From NCBI GenBank assembly GCA_021234155.1, contig JAJEKV010000215.1, positions 60,001 through 124,000 on the forward strand: a DNA stretch of 64,000 nucleotides, given 5' to 3'. The first letter of the stretch is position 1. Each line of letters opens with the position of its first letter. Below are positions 11,122-20,497 of the stretch, one piece after another. A program made the position numbers and the translations under genes. Under the pieces are notes generated by a model that was given only the letters and a program-made list of their open reading frames with translations, was not told the origin of the DNA and did not search any database. Origin of the DNA: Isoetes taiwanensis. Taxonomy: Eukaryota; Streptophyta; Lycopodiopsida; Isoetales; Isoetaceae.

Positions 11122-12229
11122 AATTATGTGCACGATCAACTTCCGTATATTTATAACATATGATTTTGAGATGTTTTTTGGGGTATTCGTATTGTTATAC
11201 GTAGAAAGATGACGCTGGCAGGGCGGTTTTGGGAAGAAACAGTATAGGGTTTTTTTTGTTAGAGGTGAAGCCGCAGGTAGAAGCGCGTGATGGATTAGGC
11301 ACCTGGCACACACCCATACCTCTTTCTAATCCCGGCTCTCGCAGGGTGTCGTCCGAGGAGGTCTAAAATGAATCCGCCATCGGCTTTTGGTTGTCTTGGC
11401 CGGATTTCTTGGCCAGTCTTCCTGTGGGCACCGGATCTCTGGAATGGAGATGTTTGCGGCCTGGGAGAATTATACAGCCGAGAAATTTTCGGGCGAGAAC
11501 TTGGGGGATTTACATTTGTTAAATTCTTGTGTCTCCTTTTTGTGTTGCGGTGTTGCTCTTTCTCTTCAATCTTCACGAGGCCGGTGGAGCCAAGATTCTG
11601 CTGGCTCTGTTTTTCACAGAGCTAAATTGATGATTTGCCGAAAAAAAGGCGGTTTGGTGCTTTAACAAGTCTTTCGGTTATAAGCATTTGATGCTTCATA
11701 CTCCGTCTTCGATAAGCATATCGGGAATGCTCTTGTTATGATGAATAATTAATGGCGGTTTTGTGCTCACAAAAGCGGTTGTGTGTTGTCACAAGTGCTC
11801 TTGTTTTCGATGAATGAATGGCGGTTTACGTAACAAGTGTTTACATTACAAGGTTTTGATGCTTCATGGTCACGTTTCTTGTTATAGCAGGGCCGGGATA
11901 AGTAGCAAAGAGGTGCCAATTTGATGAGGCGGCGGCCGTGAGCTACTTTGATCTTTTGCCGAATCTATTTGGCGGGGAATCGATTCCGTTGCCCTCCCTT
12001 CTAATAGCTGTTTGTAATTTCTGTTTGTAATTTTCTGTCTGATTGAACTAAGGGATGGTCACGTTTGTGCACAATGGTTTAGGGGCATTTTTGTGCCCCT
12101 ATTTTATGGGGTCAATTTGACCCCTGGTGGACTCTGCACCTGCGGCTTGGATTTCTGTAGGCGGCATATTCTGTGCAATATGCCGTCATCAAACGGTCGA
12201 AAAACCATAATACACAAGAAAAACCATAA
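11122..12229. other. 1.1-kb segment that interrupts the 152-bp tandem array
   Basis: This block replaces about 19 bp of the repeat unit. Copy 2 stops just before it and a partial unit resumes just after it with ATGTATCCAAAC. It contains open frames of up to about 90 codons on both strands but no recognised domain. It has internal near-repeats of AATGGCGGTTT and AACAAGTG. I found no terminal inverted repeats or convincing target duplication. Nature unknown. Confidence 0.6.
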
Positions 12230-12423
12230 TATGTATCCAAACTTTTACCTAAATAAACGAATATTTATTTACGCTGAAAAAAAACAGCAGTGGTCAAAGG
12301 GAAGGTAATAAAAAGTAGAAAGGTAAAATATGAAATAAATTGCATGGCTACAGGATCTTGGCTAAAGGAGCTTGATGTGATTATGTATCCAAACTTTTAC
12401 CTAAATAAACGAATATTTATTTT
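12230..12423. repeat. 152-bp tandem repeat, copy 3 with flanking partial unit
   Basis: A partial unit (ATGTATCC...ATTTATTTA) leads into CGCTGAAAAAAAACAG at 12272 and a complete further unit up to AACGAATATTTATTTT. Identity with the copies at 10876 and 11028 is almost complete. Confidence 0.9.
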
Positions 12424-12832
12424 CTCTCGCTATTTTTCTAAATGCTACTAGTTTGGTAAATGTGGTGCCTGATGTGTGGATGCTATAATGTTCTAATTAT
12501 TTTGTGATGTGTTGATGCTATAATGTTCTAATTATTTTGTTTGGTATTTCGGGAGGGTATCTCACCGATGGTTGGGCCTAGATTTTGGGGGCGTATATAT
12601 GCGGAATCATATGTCTGTGGTATTTTTTAGAGGTGTTCGAGCTGCTTGCCGGGAGGGAATTTGTTCGAGCTGCTTGCTGGGAGCTGGATTTATGAGCGTA
12701 TGGTTTAGAAATAGAAGGAGGAAGGCCTGGAGAGTGGTTCCAGATCGGGTGGACAGGTCATGGTTTCTAATATTGGCAGAACAGGGGCGGGCATTCTGAG
12801 GGCAGTCCTATTATGGCAGAGCAGGGGCGGGC
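12424..12832. other. Short-duplication-rich spacer before the gag-only element
   Basis: Small direct repeats are visible: GATGCTATAATGTTCTAATTA twice (12478-12540), GTTCGAGCTGCTTGC twice (12638-12678) and CAGGGGCGGGC twice (12782, 12822). No gene is recognised. Confidence 0.6.
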
Positions 12833-13024
12833 TGTTGAAACTAAGCCTCTGCATGTCCACGTACAGTCGTGCCTCTTGGCACAGTAGTCACGCCTCTTGG
12901 TATAGTCGTGCCTCTTGGCACAGTCACGCCTCTCTGAGGCATATATATGTGCTAGGTGAGGGCTTTTCTCACCATTCTATCTATTCATATCCATTATTCT
13001 GCTGTAGATCTCTGATTTTCTACA
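12833..13024 (+). repeat. 5' LTR of the gag-only element
   Basis: 192 bp, TG...CA ended. It has four imperfect copies of an 18-bp motif around GTCGTGCCTCTTGGCACA, alternating with CACGCCTCTTGG, just upstream of a TATATATG box. Such U3 tandem boxes are placed where enhancer repeats lie in other active plant copia LTRs. Confidence 0.93.
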
Positions 13025-13036
13025 TGGTATCAGAGC
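13025..13036 (+). other. Primer-binding site (initiator Met-tRNA)
   Basis: TGGTATCAGAGC directly follows the LTR end. It is the usual plant PBS for minus-strand priming. Confidence 0.93.
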
Positions 13037-13367
13037 CTTCGGGCTAATCTCAGAAACGATCCAGCCAGAGACCTGTGAAGCAAACTCCGCAACCAAGTTT
13101 CAAGGTTTCAGTGGGAGCATCGATTTGGGCTTTCTCTTCAAAGCAACCAATTTCTGAGAGAATCGATGGATTATGGATAGATCAAACATGGTTGCTCCGC
13201 TCCATTCTCGAAGATCATCAACCAACGGAATTAAGGTAATCTTTGATAATTCCGTTGAGAGTTTTTTTAAGCATCTCTGGAGCATAATTGGAAGGGCGTG
13301 AGCAAACCTGAGCGTATTAAGGGCTGGGTAAATCATCTGTGTGCAAACTAATCTCTGTGAAAAATTC

Positions 13368-14096
13368 ATGGCTTTACCTGCAACCTACCAAGCGCTATCT
13401 CCAACAAACATCGAGAAGTTTGACGGCGAACGGTTTTATATTTGGAAGATCAGAGTTAATTCTTTATTGTTAGAAAGAGATCTTCATGGAACTGAACCAA
13501 GACCAGTCGATGCGGATGCTGCATCTAAGTGGGAGCTGCGAGATGCCAAAGCATGAGCTTTTATTCAGCAATGTCTCAGCGATAATTTGGCACCCACTGT
13601 TCTATCCTATCATACTGCTCAATCTATGTGGGCATTTCTTGAAAGCATATATGGCGACAAGGGGAAATCCACAATGGTACTTCTGCGGAGTAAACTATTG
13701 GATCTAAGGCTCATTGGAACAACTGTTGTGCAATATGTAAGCGAATATAATGCATTGCAACAGCAGCTAGCCGCAATTGGGTCTCCAATAGGAGATGATG
13801 AAGGAGTAGCCGTATTTATGAAGGAGTTGCCTAAAATCTATGATACTTTGTCTTTCAATCTATTAAGCAAAAAGGATCTAAAACCTGCGGATGTCATTGA
13901 AGCTCTTCTTAAGGAGGATGCCAGACAGAAAACGAAAGACGGGTCATCTGAATCTGCATTCATTGCTCGAAATCAGCCCAGAAGAGAAAGAACTTGTTAT
14001 TATTGCAAGAAGCCTGGCCATCTGATTGCTGTTTGTCCAGAAAAGAAGAAGAAAGAAGAGGAAGAGTCAAGGAAAAATGGCTCTAAATTGTTTTAG
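13368..14096 (+). pseudogene. Copia-type gag with CCHC zinc knuckle, one in-frame stop
   Basis: The frame starts at the ATG at 13368 (MALPATYQALSP) and ends at 14096. It matches the copia gag family: FDGERFYIWKIR near the N-terminus, then a long helical part (DLRLIGTTVVQYVSEYNAL) and a C-terminal zinc knuckle CYYCKKPGHLIAVC. A TGA at 13554-13556 interrupts it after about 62 codons. The frame is otherwise intact, so this single change, or a sequencing error, is all that blocks a 242-residue gag. Gag forms the virus-like particle that packages element RNA. No downstream pol frame exists. Confidence 0.88.
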
Positions 14097-14207
14097 CCTG
14101 AGTGGGAGCTATGTGAGCCTGAGTGAAAATCTGTGTGCTTTGTGGTTCTTAGTGATTAGTCGTAAGTCATATGTAAATTGTGTTATGGACATTTGAGGCA
14201 GTGGGAG

Positions 14208-14400
14208 TGTTGAAACTAAGCCTCTGCATGTCCACGTACAGTCGTGCCTCTTGGCACAGTAGTCACGCCTCTTGGCACAGTCGTGCCTCTTGGCACAGTC
14301 ACGCCTCTCTGAGGCATATATATGTGCTACGGTGAGGGCTTTTCTCACCATTCTATCTATTCATATCCATTCTTCTGCTGTAGATCTCTGATTTTCTACA
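14208..14400 (+). repeat. 3' LTR of the gag-only element
   Basis: 193 bp. It is identical to the 5' LTR except for about three substitutions (in the TGGTATAG/TGGCACAG box and ATTATT/ATTCTT) and one inserted C after GTGCTA. Confidence 0.93.
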
Positions 14401-16394
14401 CGGGCAGTCCTATTCTTGGAGAGTTTGGATGTGTTCGTGGGTGTGTTCTGGCGATGGCTGTTTTGATCTGTTGAGTTTAATTTAGGCCTCCAATTTAGAG
14501 CTTTATTTCCTGCAAACTTCTGGCAAGGGTAAGGAATGACAGAAGATTTTGTAGATTGTGCCGACAGGAGGTTTTGTAGATTGTGGCATCAACCACAAAA
14601 CCCTGCTTTCCTCTGTGGTTTCAAGCTTTAATAACCAAGTGTAACAGATTTAGTCCGAGAGTTAAACTGCATGTGCTTTGATTTGCTCCCGGCTCTTCAA
14701 ATTCCTCAGTTTGTGAGCAAAGTTTCGAGCTCCCATATGCCAAAATTGGAGTTGCAGAAGACCCCACAAAAGAAAGCTCATAGTGGGTACCAATCCTTGG
14801 AGAAATTTCCCCAGACCAATTCCGATCTCTGTTTCTATTCTGGCGCAGGTGGGCGCTCCTCATTCTAATCAAGCACACTTGCATGCACGTAGAGCAGGGG
14901 ATTGGTTCCGGCAGGGTAGAGCAGGGGATGCCGGCAGGCATGCCGGCAGCCTGGTTGGGCACAGGCTGCCTGCGTTTTTTTTTTCCTTCTAACCATGTGA
15001 TGCGTTTGGACCATTGGAAGTGGCAGGCGAATTGCTGACGAAAAATTTAATGGCCTTTGATTTGGGATAGAATAGGGAATATTCCAAAGATCAATGGTCA
15101 GAAATCAAAGATTTTGTCCATTTAAGCCATGCATTGTATAACATTTGAGATGTCTATGATAATTGCATACATTTGAGTTGTCTGTGATAATTGAGTGGCC
15201 TACAATACTGCTTTTATATGCCCTTTTGCTTTCTTATTGCAATTTGCAATTTTGCACTATATGTCTTAGTCGTTTTAATCGTTGGAAATGAGTATTGAAA
15301 GCCAATGGGATTGCCATGGCATAAACAACAATTTTCTCCACATTTGGCACCTCATAATGTTGATTTCCAATCGGAGTTCTATGTCATTCATATACAATTG
15401 TGCAACATGTGACAATTATGGCCCTATGAGACTGACTAACTTTTATAATGAATGTTTCTTGTCCAATTTTTAAAAGATCGGACTTGGGGGCAATTCCTCC
15501 CAGCAATACCATGGAAACCTATAATGTGAAGGTGGAACTTAGTGCTTGATATGATCATTAATTGATTTTACAACACCTGTGCATAAGTACGTGTTATAAT
15601 TTTTTTGTTCTCATCTTGGTTCATAGTTCATATAGTTATAGCTATATTATGTGACATGAAGAATATAAAATTGTAATTTCTAGCGTACAGTATGTCTCAT
15701 GTTCCAAGCAATGTAATGCCTATGTTAAAACTTAACATTATTACAGATCTCAACTTCATAAAAGGATTCAATTTGCCTTGCTTATCCAAAACACGACGCA
15801 GCAAAGGACATAAACAGAAGCTGCAATAGCCTTAAGGAAAAATCATGATTTCTGAAAAATATATATATCAATACAGATAGGCAATGGCAAGTATTATCCC
15901 CCTTCAAGGTAATACCTCACTTGATGTTACCTGGCTATATAACCTCCAATTGCCAATGCCATAAGCAGATCATAATTATGTAATGAGGTAAGCCAGGAAT
16001 ACGGTACTTGATAATAGACCTAGAAATCATAATTTCTATAAATGCCAGGTCATAATTGCAGGCCATTTGACTTCTAATGCAGCATTTAGATTGTTCATTG
16101 CCTGTGTCTTTGTGGTTCCCCCTAAACCATCATCTTTGTAATAAGGCCGTCCCGCATTATTTGTTGCCTCCCTCTTCCTTAGCATTGCTAAATATCAAAA
16201 CATTTTCTATTAAGTGTAGCATAAGATGCCTATTATTTATATCTAACATGCTATATGCAGACATTCAATATTACATGGATGGCAGATCTAACCTGCATTT
16301 CTCATCCGCTTTTTCCTTTTTGATGAGCTCCTTAGATTATCAAAAAAGAAAAATTCTTGAACTTGATCATTTCAAATCATTCATTATAAATCCT
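14401..16394. other. Intergenic region
   Basis: No gene is recognised. A 14-bp text GTAGAGCAGGGGAT occurs twice near 14890-14932. The sequence is AT-rich and unstructured from 15000 to 16390. Confidence 0.5.
14945..14984 (+). other. Stable hairpin followed by a T10 run
   Basis: GGCAGCCTG (14945-14953) pairs with CAGGCTGCC (14962-14970) across an 8-nt loop. TGCG and then ten T residues follow (14975-14984). It looks like a bacterial terminator, but in a plant nuclear genome it is more likely chance or the end of a Pol III-type transcript. No transcript feature was found upstream. Confidence 0.5.
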
Positions 16395-16522
16395 ACAATT
16401 ACTTTAATTATAGGATCCCCAACTTCTCCACATTGGGCATGCCAACCCTGCATTGCTCGAGCAGCTGCATCACGCCTAGCCCGACCTGATGTTGAAACTT
16501 CTGCTGCACATTTAGTGTCAAA
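16395..16522. other. Candidate coding exon, strand unresolved
   Basis: A GC-richer island in AT-rich DNA carries plausible splice signals on both strands. Minus: ATGTGCAG then CAGAAGTTTC, with a GTAATT donor, reading GRARRDAAARAMQGWHAQC and GEVGDPIIK. Plus: TTAATTATAG acceptor and GTAAGA donor, reading SPHWACQPCIARAAASRLA. The minus-strand peptide looks more protein-like. Neither is assigned to a family. Confidence 0.35.
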
Positions 16523-17042
16523 GTAAGAATTAACATTCATTGTTTGGCTAGAGAAGATGTAGTACTGGGTATGTCAGTTTTGCCAAAATCTGAACATGTT
16601 AGATAGTATTGGTTAATGGAATATGATAGGGATACTCGGTATCAGGCTTCTGCTTATGCAGTCTTGAAATAGCAAATCATCATTTTAAGCAATATGCTTT
16701 ACTTGCAATCCTGCTAAACCATGCAACTTCACATACTAGCAAGTGCAATTCAACTACATAAGTGCAAAAAGTGACATGAAGGTACCTTGTACATGCCCCT
16801 GCAATTGCCACTATTGCAAACTACATTATAGAGAGTGGCACCTGACATGGATAAAGCATGAGATCCTAACACGATGTTTGAAGAAATAAGGAATGTCAAC
16901 TTGCAATTTCTCAATCAACCACTTCATAGTCGTGTTTATTTCTTCCAAAGAAAATACTAAAATCTGCGTTTGTTTTTCAATTAAACAGTTGCTCTCTTGG
17001 CGACTCCAATGTTTCTGCATATTCCATCAACACCTCTGTTTT

Positions 17043-17388
17043 GCAATTTCTAAGCAAGCTCCGGAACTTCACAGGTGCTTGGAATGACTGGCTCTTGTAA
17101 AGCTTCCTTTGCATTCTCCAGTGCAGCAACCTCTGACTACCTAATCATAGGATTCTCTCGGATTATAGCTGCATTGAGGCCAGACCTGAGTTGACCCTGC
17201 TCATGGTCTTCCCCATCGCTGTCACCATCTTTATTTGTATTTAACTTTGGCTTAGTTGCTACAACTGCATTACCATTAGAAGCAGGGCCTGTAGTTCCCC
17301 CTTCCTCTAACACTGTCCTGATCTCCTCGGCCCGCATCATACTCCTGCTGTAAAGAACGCCAAAATAAAACAAAGTACATTGAATCAA
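17043..17388 (-). pseudogene. VPS4/SKD1 AAA-ATPase pseudo-exon
   Basis: The minus strand encodes RAEEIRTVLEEGG, GPASNGNAVVATKPK, DGEDHEQGQLRSGLNAAII, and, past a TAG stop near 17138, EVAALENAKEALQEPVI. This follows plant SKD1/VPS4 from the end of the MIT domain through the linker to the first residues of the AAA domain, where the usual text is 'NDVAGLESAKQALQEAVILPV'. A T-rich acceptor (TTCTTTACAG) precedes the block, so it derives from a genomic copy rather than a cDNA. The MIT domain, Walker A and Walker B are absent from the surrounding few kb, and further stops follow. VPS4 disassembles ESCRT-III, but this copy cannot. Confidence 0.78.
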
Positions 17389-17492
17389 AGAACTCTACCT
17401 CAACAACAGATTTATCTCTGTCTACCTGCAAGTAGGTATATCCAAAATGATATGCAAGTGAACATCATGTGCATGATGTTCTCTATACTTCT

Positions 17493-17899
17493 ACTATGCT
17501 GGATAAAGCAAAGATGAAGGACCAATTGCAGAATATGACATAAATCCTTTGCATTTGATTTTCCAGGCCAGTAGAAGATCACATGCATGGTGTGCCTCAA
17601 AAGCTCTACGAGATCTAATGCTTATGCTCGTTGGATAAGCAGAGTATTGGAAAGTTTTGAACGACATTTTCACATCAAGAACCTCTTCTGCATCGCTGCT
17701 ATTAGACCTCCAGCCATCTTTCGGGTAAAAAGAACTGTCAGAACTAAGCCAAATTGAAAGAATCACGCCATTTAAGAGCAAAAACAGCACCGGCATTGTA
17801 AGGCATTCAGCTCCATATCTCAAATTCAAACAGCATTCTATACCTGAGAGATTTTTAACACCTCTGGATTCTACGCTCCAATTGTCCAGCCATGGCAAA
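17493..17899 (-). other. Possible 5' exon region, unassigned
   Basis: The minus strand has an ATG at about 17892 opening MAGQLERRIQR and followed by a possible donor (CAGAG then GTGTTAAA). An overlapping frame is open for 134 codons but has no known domain. GC-rich sequence upstream (18000-18180) would suit a promoter or 5' UTR. It might once have been the start of a gene leading toward the VPS4-like exon. Evidence is weak. Confidence 0.2.
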
Positions 17900-17932
17900 A
17901 GCTAATTCGTTAGAAGGAGCTGGTCTTGCTCC

Positions 17933-18002
17933 CGACAAAGTAAAGAAAGCTTGGGCATATGATTTACCGACAAAGTAAAGAAAGCGTGGGCATATGATTT
18001 AG
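17933..18002. repeat. 35-bp tandem duplication
   Basis: CGACAAAGTAAAGAAAGC followed by TGGGCATATGATTTA occurs twice in a row (17933 and 17968) with one substitution. Confidence 0.9.
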
Positions 18003-18388
18003 GAAAAAAAAATGTGTCCCCTAGGATTCCCAACCGGGCCGCTCCTTCCTATTCGTGACGAAGCTGGCCCTGCCGGATTGGAATGAATTGGGGAGGAAGC
18101 AAAAATCCCGATCGAGGGCTTGATCTCGACCGTCAAATCGAAAGTAAAATCTGGGCCGCCCAAATTAGGGCTGGGTCCAACACTTACAATAAAATTTTAT
18201 AATATAGGATTTTTCATCTTTAGCAGGATTGCGTAACTCGAGGTACATGATTTCGTGCAATTCTAAACTATCAACGTGGGCATGCACGTCACTTAAAGTT
18301 AATGCCTTCATGCCCAAAGTCCGCCAAACTTTCTGTGACGTTCCACATATTTATATGCCTTTTTAAGTATAAATACATGACACGTCAC

Positions 18389-18421
18389 TATGAATAATTA
18401 ATGGCACATTAATTATTCATA
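18389..18421. repeat. Perfect 15-bp inverted repeat, 3-nt loop
   Basis: TATGAATAATTAATG (18389-18403), loop GCA, then CATTAATTATTCATA (18407-18421). It lies 60 bp before the L1 insertion and may be part of a MITE or a cruciform-prone AT sequence. Confidence 0.9.
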
Positions 18422-18480
18422 AGCTAAGGTTAGCTATGTTAATAATTAATTATTAAAGTGGAAACCTAATCTAAAACCCT

Positions 18481-20459
18481 ATGGTTCTTGAAAAATTGAA
18501 ATGCCTTTCAAATACTGCTGTTATTGTTAAAGTCAATAAAGTTGGCATGAGCATTGAAAAATTATGGTTTTTTTTGTTATCCCTTCAAAAAGGTCTATCA
18601 ATCAAAGCTGTCTACTGGCTAAACTATCCATATATTATGGTGCAAATTTCCTGCTTCATAGTGGAGTCCTTGTCTTCGAGAATTTCCATTGTTCATTTAT
18701 TAAATGGAATCCCAAGCTTTCAAATGCTGATCTTAATACTTTCCATGTAGCTTCGGTTTCCTTATTTGGATTAAATCCAATTTACTGGAATGAAGAATCG
18801 ATCAGAAGCCTTTTTAACTCTATTGGAAATTATGTATCCACTGTTTACGCTCCCTATAAACCTCCTGTTGTTTATGTCCAAATTGACCTTTCTAAATATA
18901 TCCCAACTTCCATTCCCTTCACAGATTGTTTTGGCCAAAAAACTTCCCTGGATCTTAGGTGGAATGGTTTACCTCCAATTTGCTCTACTTGTGATCTTAG
19001 GCATTTCTGATTCACTAACTGTAAGGAAAACTATAAGGGAAAGGATACTCCGGATGCAAATGCCAAGGAGAAGAATGCTGATATTCCTCAAATGCTTTCT
19101 CAAAGCCTGACTATACCAGAAAAACATCAAGAAGAAAAGGCTTTCTCATGGAAAAAGGTAAATGGTAGCTCGAGAAGAATTGCAAAAAAAAGGTTGGAGA
19201 AAGGAATTCAAATTGGCAAAATACTCAATTTGTTGCTAATCACAGGGATCCTTCCAATATATCTACCAATATATCTACCATCATGACTGCATCAGAAAGG
19301 TACATGGCAAAAGGGAAAGCTAAAGTTGACATGGAAAATTCTACCACCAAGAATTTCCACTCTACTTTAGCTCAAATTGCTAAACATTCTAATTCTTTGG
19401 CTAACAGAAATCATAGCCATATCTCAAATTCAAAATGGAATCTATCCAACTGGATTCCTTCCAAAGGTACAAGAGATTCATTAACTAAGGAAATCCAAAC
19501 AAAATATTCATTGCAGAAAAAGGTGACAGGAAATAATTTAAAAAGGCAAACTGTGGAAATCTGTGGCACATCTCAACATATCAACAGCAACAGGAATATT
19601 GCAGAAACCTCTAAAAAGATTTCCTTTCATCATGAAGAGCATGAAAGAAGTATGATGGAAAATCCTGCTGAAGATTCAAGCAAGCAAGAAAATGATGAGG
19701 TAATTCGATGTTCTAATCAATTTGCTATCTTTACTAATTCACATGCAGAGCAAATGGATTTACTGCATTCAGAATTTGAGGAACCAAATTCTGCCCCCTC
19801 AAAATGATTTCCTTGACCTCATTGACCTATCCTCTCCTGATGACTCCTTATCTTGCCATGAGCATCATACTATCATCTCTGATAAATTTGCAAATCAGCT
19901 AGCTACTATTGACTTCAATCCTCAGGTTCAGAATCACTCAAGCCAGATATGTCAGGATACAAATAGATTGGGAAAGGAGAAGTGTTTACAAGGTTCAGAT
20001 TCAACTCAGGATTTCAATACAGAAATAGAGTGTGACATTGATTATGTCCCAGAGACTCCAGAGTGTGCTGACATGCAGATCTTTGAACCTGGAAAGACTC
20101 CACAAAGGCAAGTTCTCGAACCTGCTAATAATAATAATTCTCTTAATACTGATTTAAATAAAAATGCTATTAATGACATGTCTGTTAATAAGCTATTTGA
20201 GTTTATTCCTGGAGGGATTTCATCTGATGAGTCTGACAGTGATAAAGAAAATTCTTGCATTAAGGAGAAAGACAACAATTGGGATTTGGAATATTACCTA
20301 AATTCTTCCACTATAGCCATTTCTGATAAGAGATTGATCAATAAAGCTAAGGCTAGTAGGAAAAATAATATCCCAAGCAACTCTAATGCTCCTGCCAATA
20401 ACACCAGAAGTAAAAACAAAAAAGAAAGAAAAGGGAAAGCTAAGGCCAAGCATAGATAG
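18481..20459 (+). pseudogene. L1 ORF1, gag-like RNA-binding protein (DUF4283 and CCHC knuckle)
   Basis: The start (18481, first frame) reads LKCLSNTAVIVKVNK. The frame shifts in the T8 run near 18570 to one with FLLHSGVLVFENFHCSF and NPIYWNEESIRSLFNSIGN, the characteristic DUF4283 pattern of plant L1 ORF1. The zinc knuckle follows as PPICSTCDLRHF, a TGA at 19008-19010, then FTNC. The stop falls between the His and the last Cys of the CCHC. A long hydrophilic Ser/Asn/Lys tail follows, with frame changes in the A8 run near 19187 and the C5 run near 19797. It ends KGKAKAKHR at 20459. ORF1 proteins bind the element RNA and act as chaperones. The start of the element may be 5' truncated, since no untranslated leader is seen. 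Confidence 0.8.
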
Positions 20460-20497
20460 ACTCCTCTTCCTTCTCTTATTATATCCTACCTTAATCC

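Larger units (their letters stand above)
12833..14400 (+). mobile_element. Complete gag-only LTR retrotransposon (TR-GAG type), copia-like
   Basis: The two LTRs (12833-13024 and 14208-14400) both begin TGTTGAAAC and end TTCTACA. They are flanked by the perfect 5-bp duplication CGGGC (12828-12832 and 14401-14405). A primer-binding site complementary to initiator Met-tRNA (TGGTATCAGAGC, 13025-13036) follows the 5' LTR, and a polypurine tract (AGGCAGTGGGAG, 14196-14207) precedes the 3' LTR. The only coding region is a gag with one stop. There is no room for protease, integrase or RT, so the element must have moved with help from another copia element. The LTRs differ at only about four positions, which indicates a fairly recent insertion. 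Confidence 0.93.

Noticed and set aside
14945-14984. Rho-independent terminator
   Set aside because: The shape fits, but the window is plant nuclear DNA and no bacterial-type gene is near. Kept only as a hairpin.
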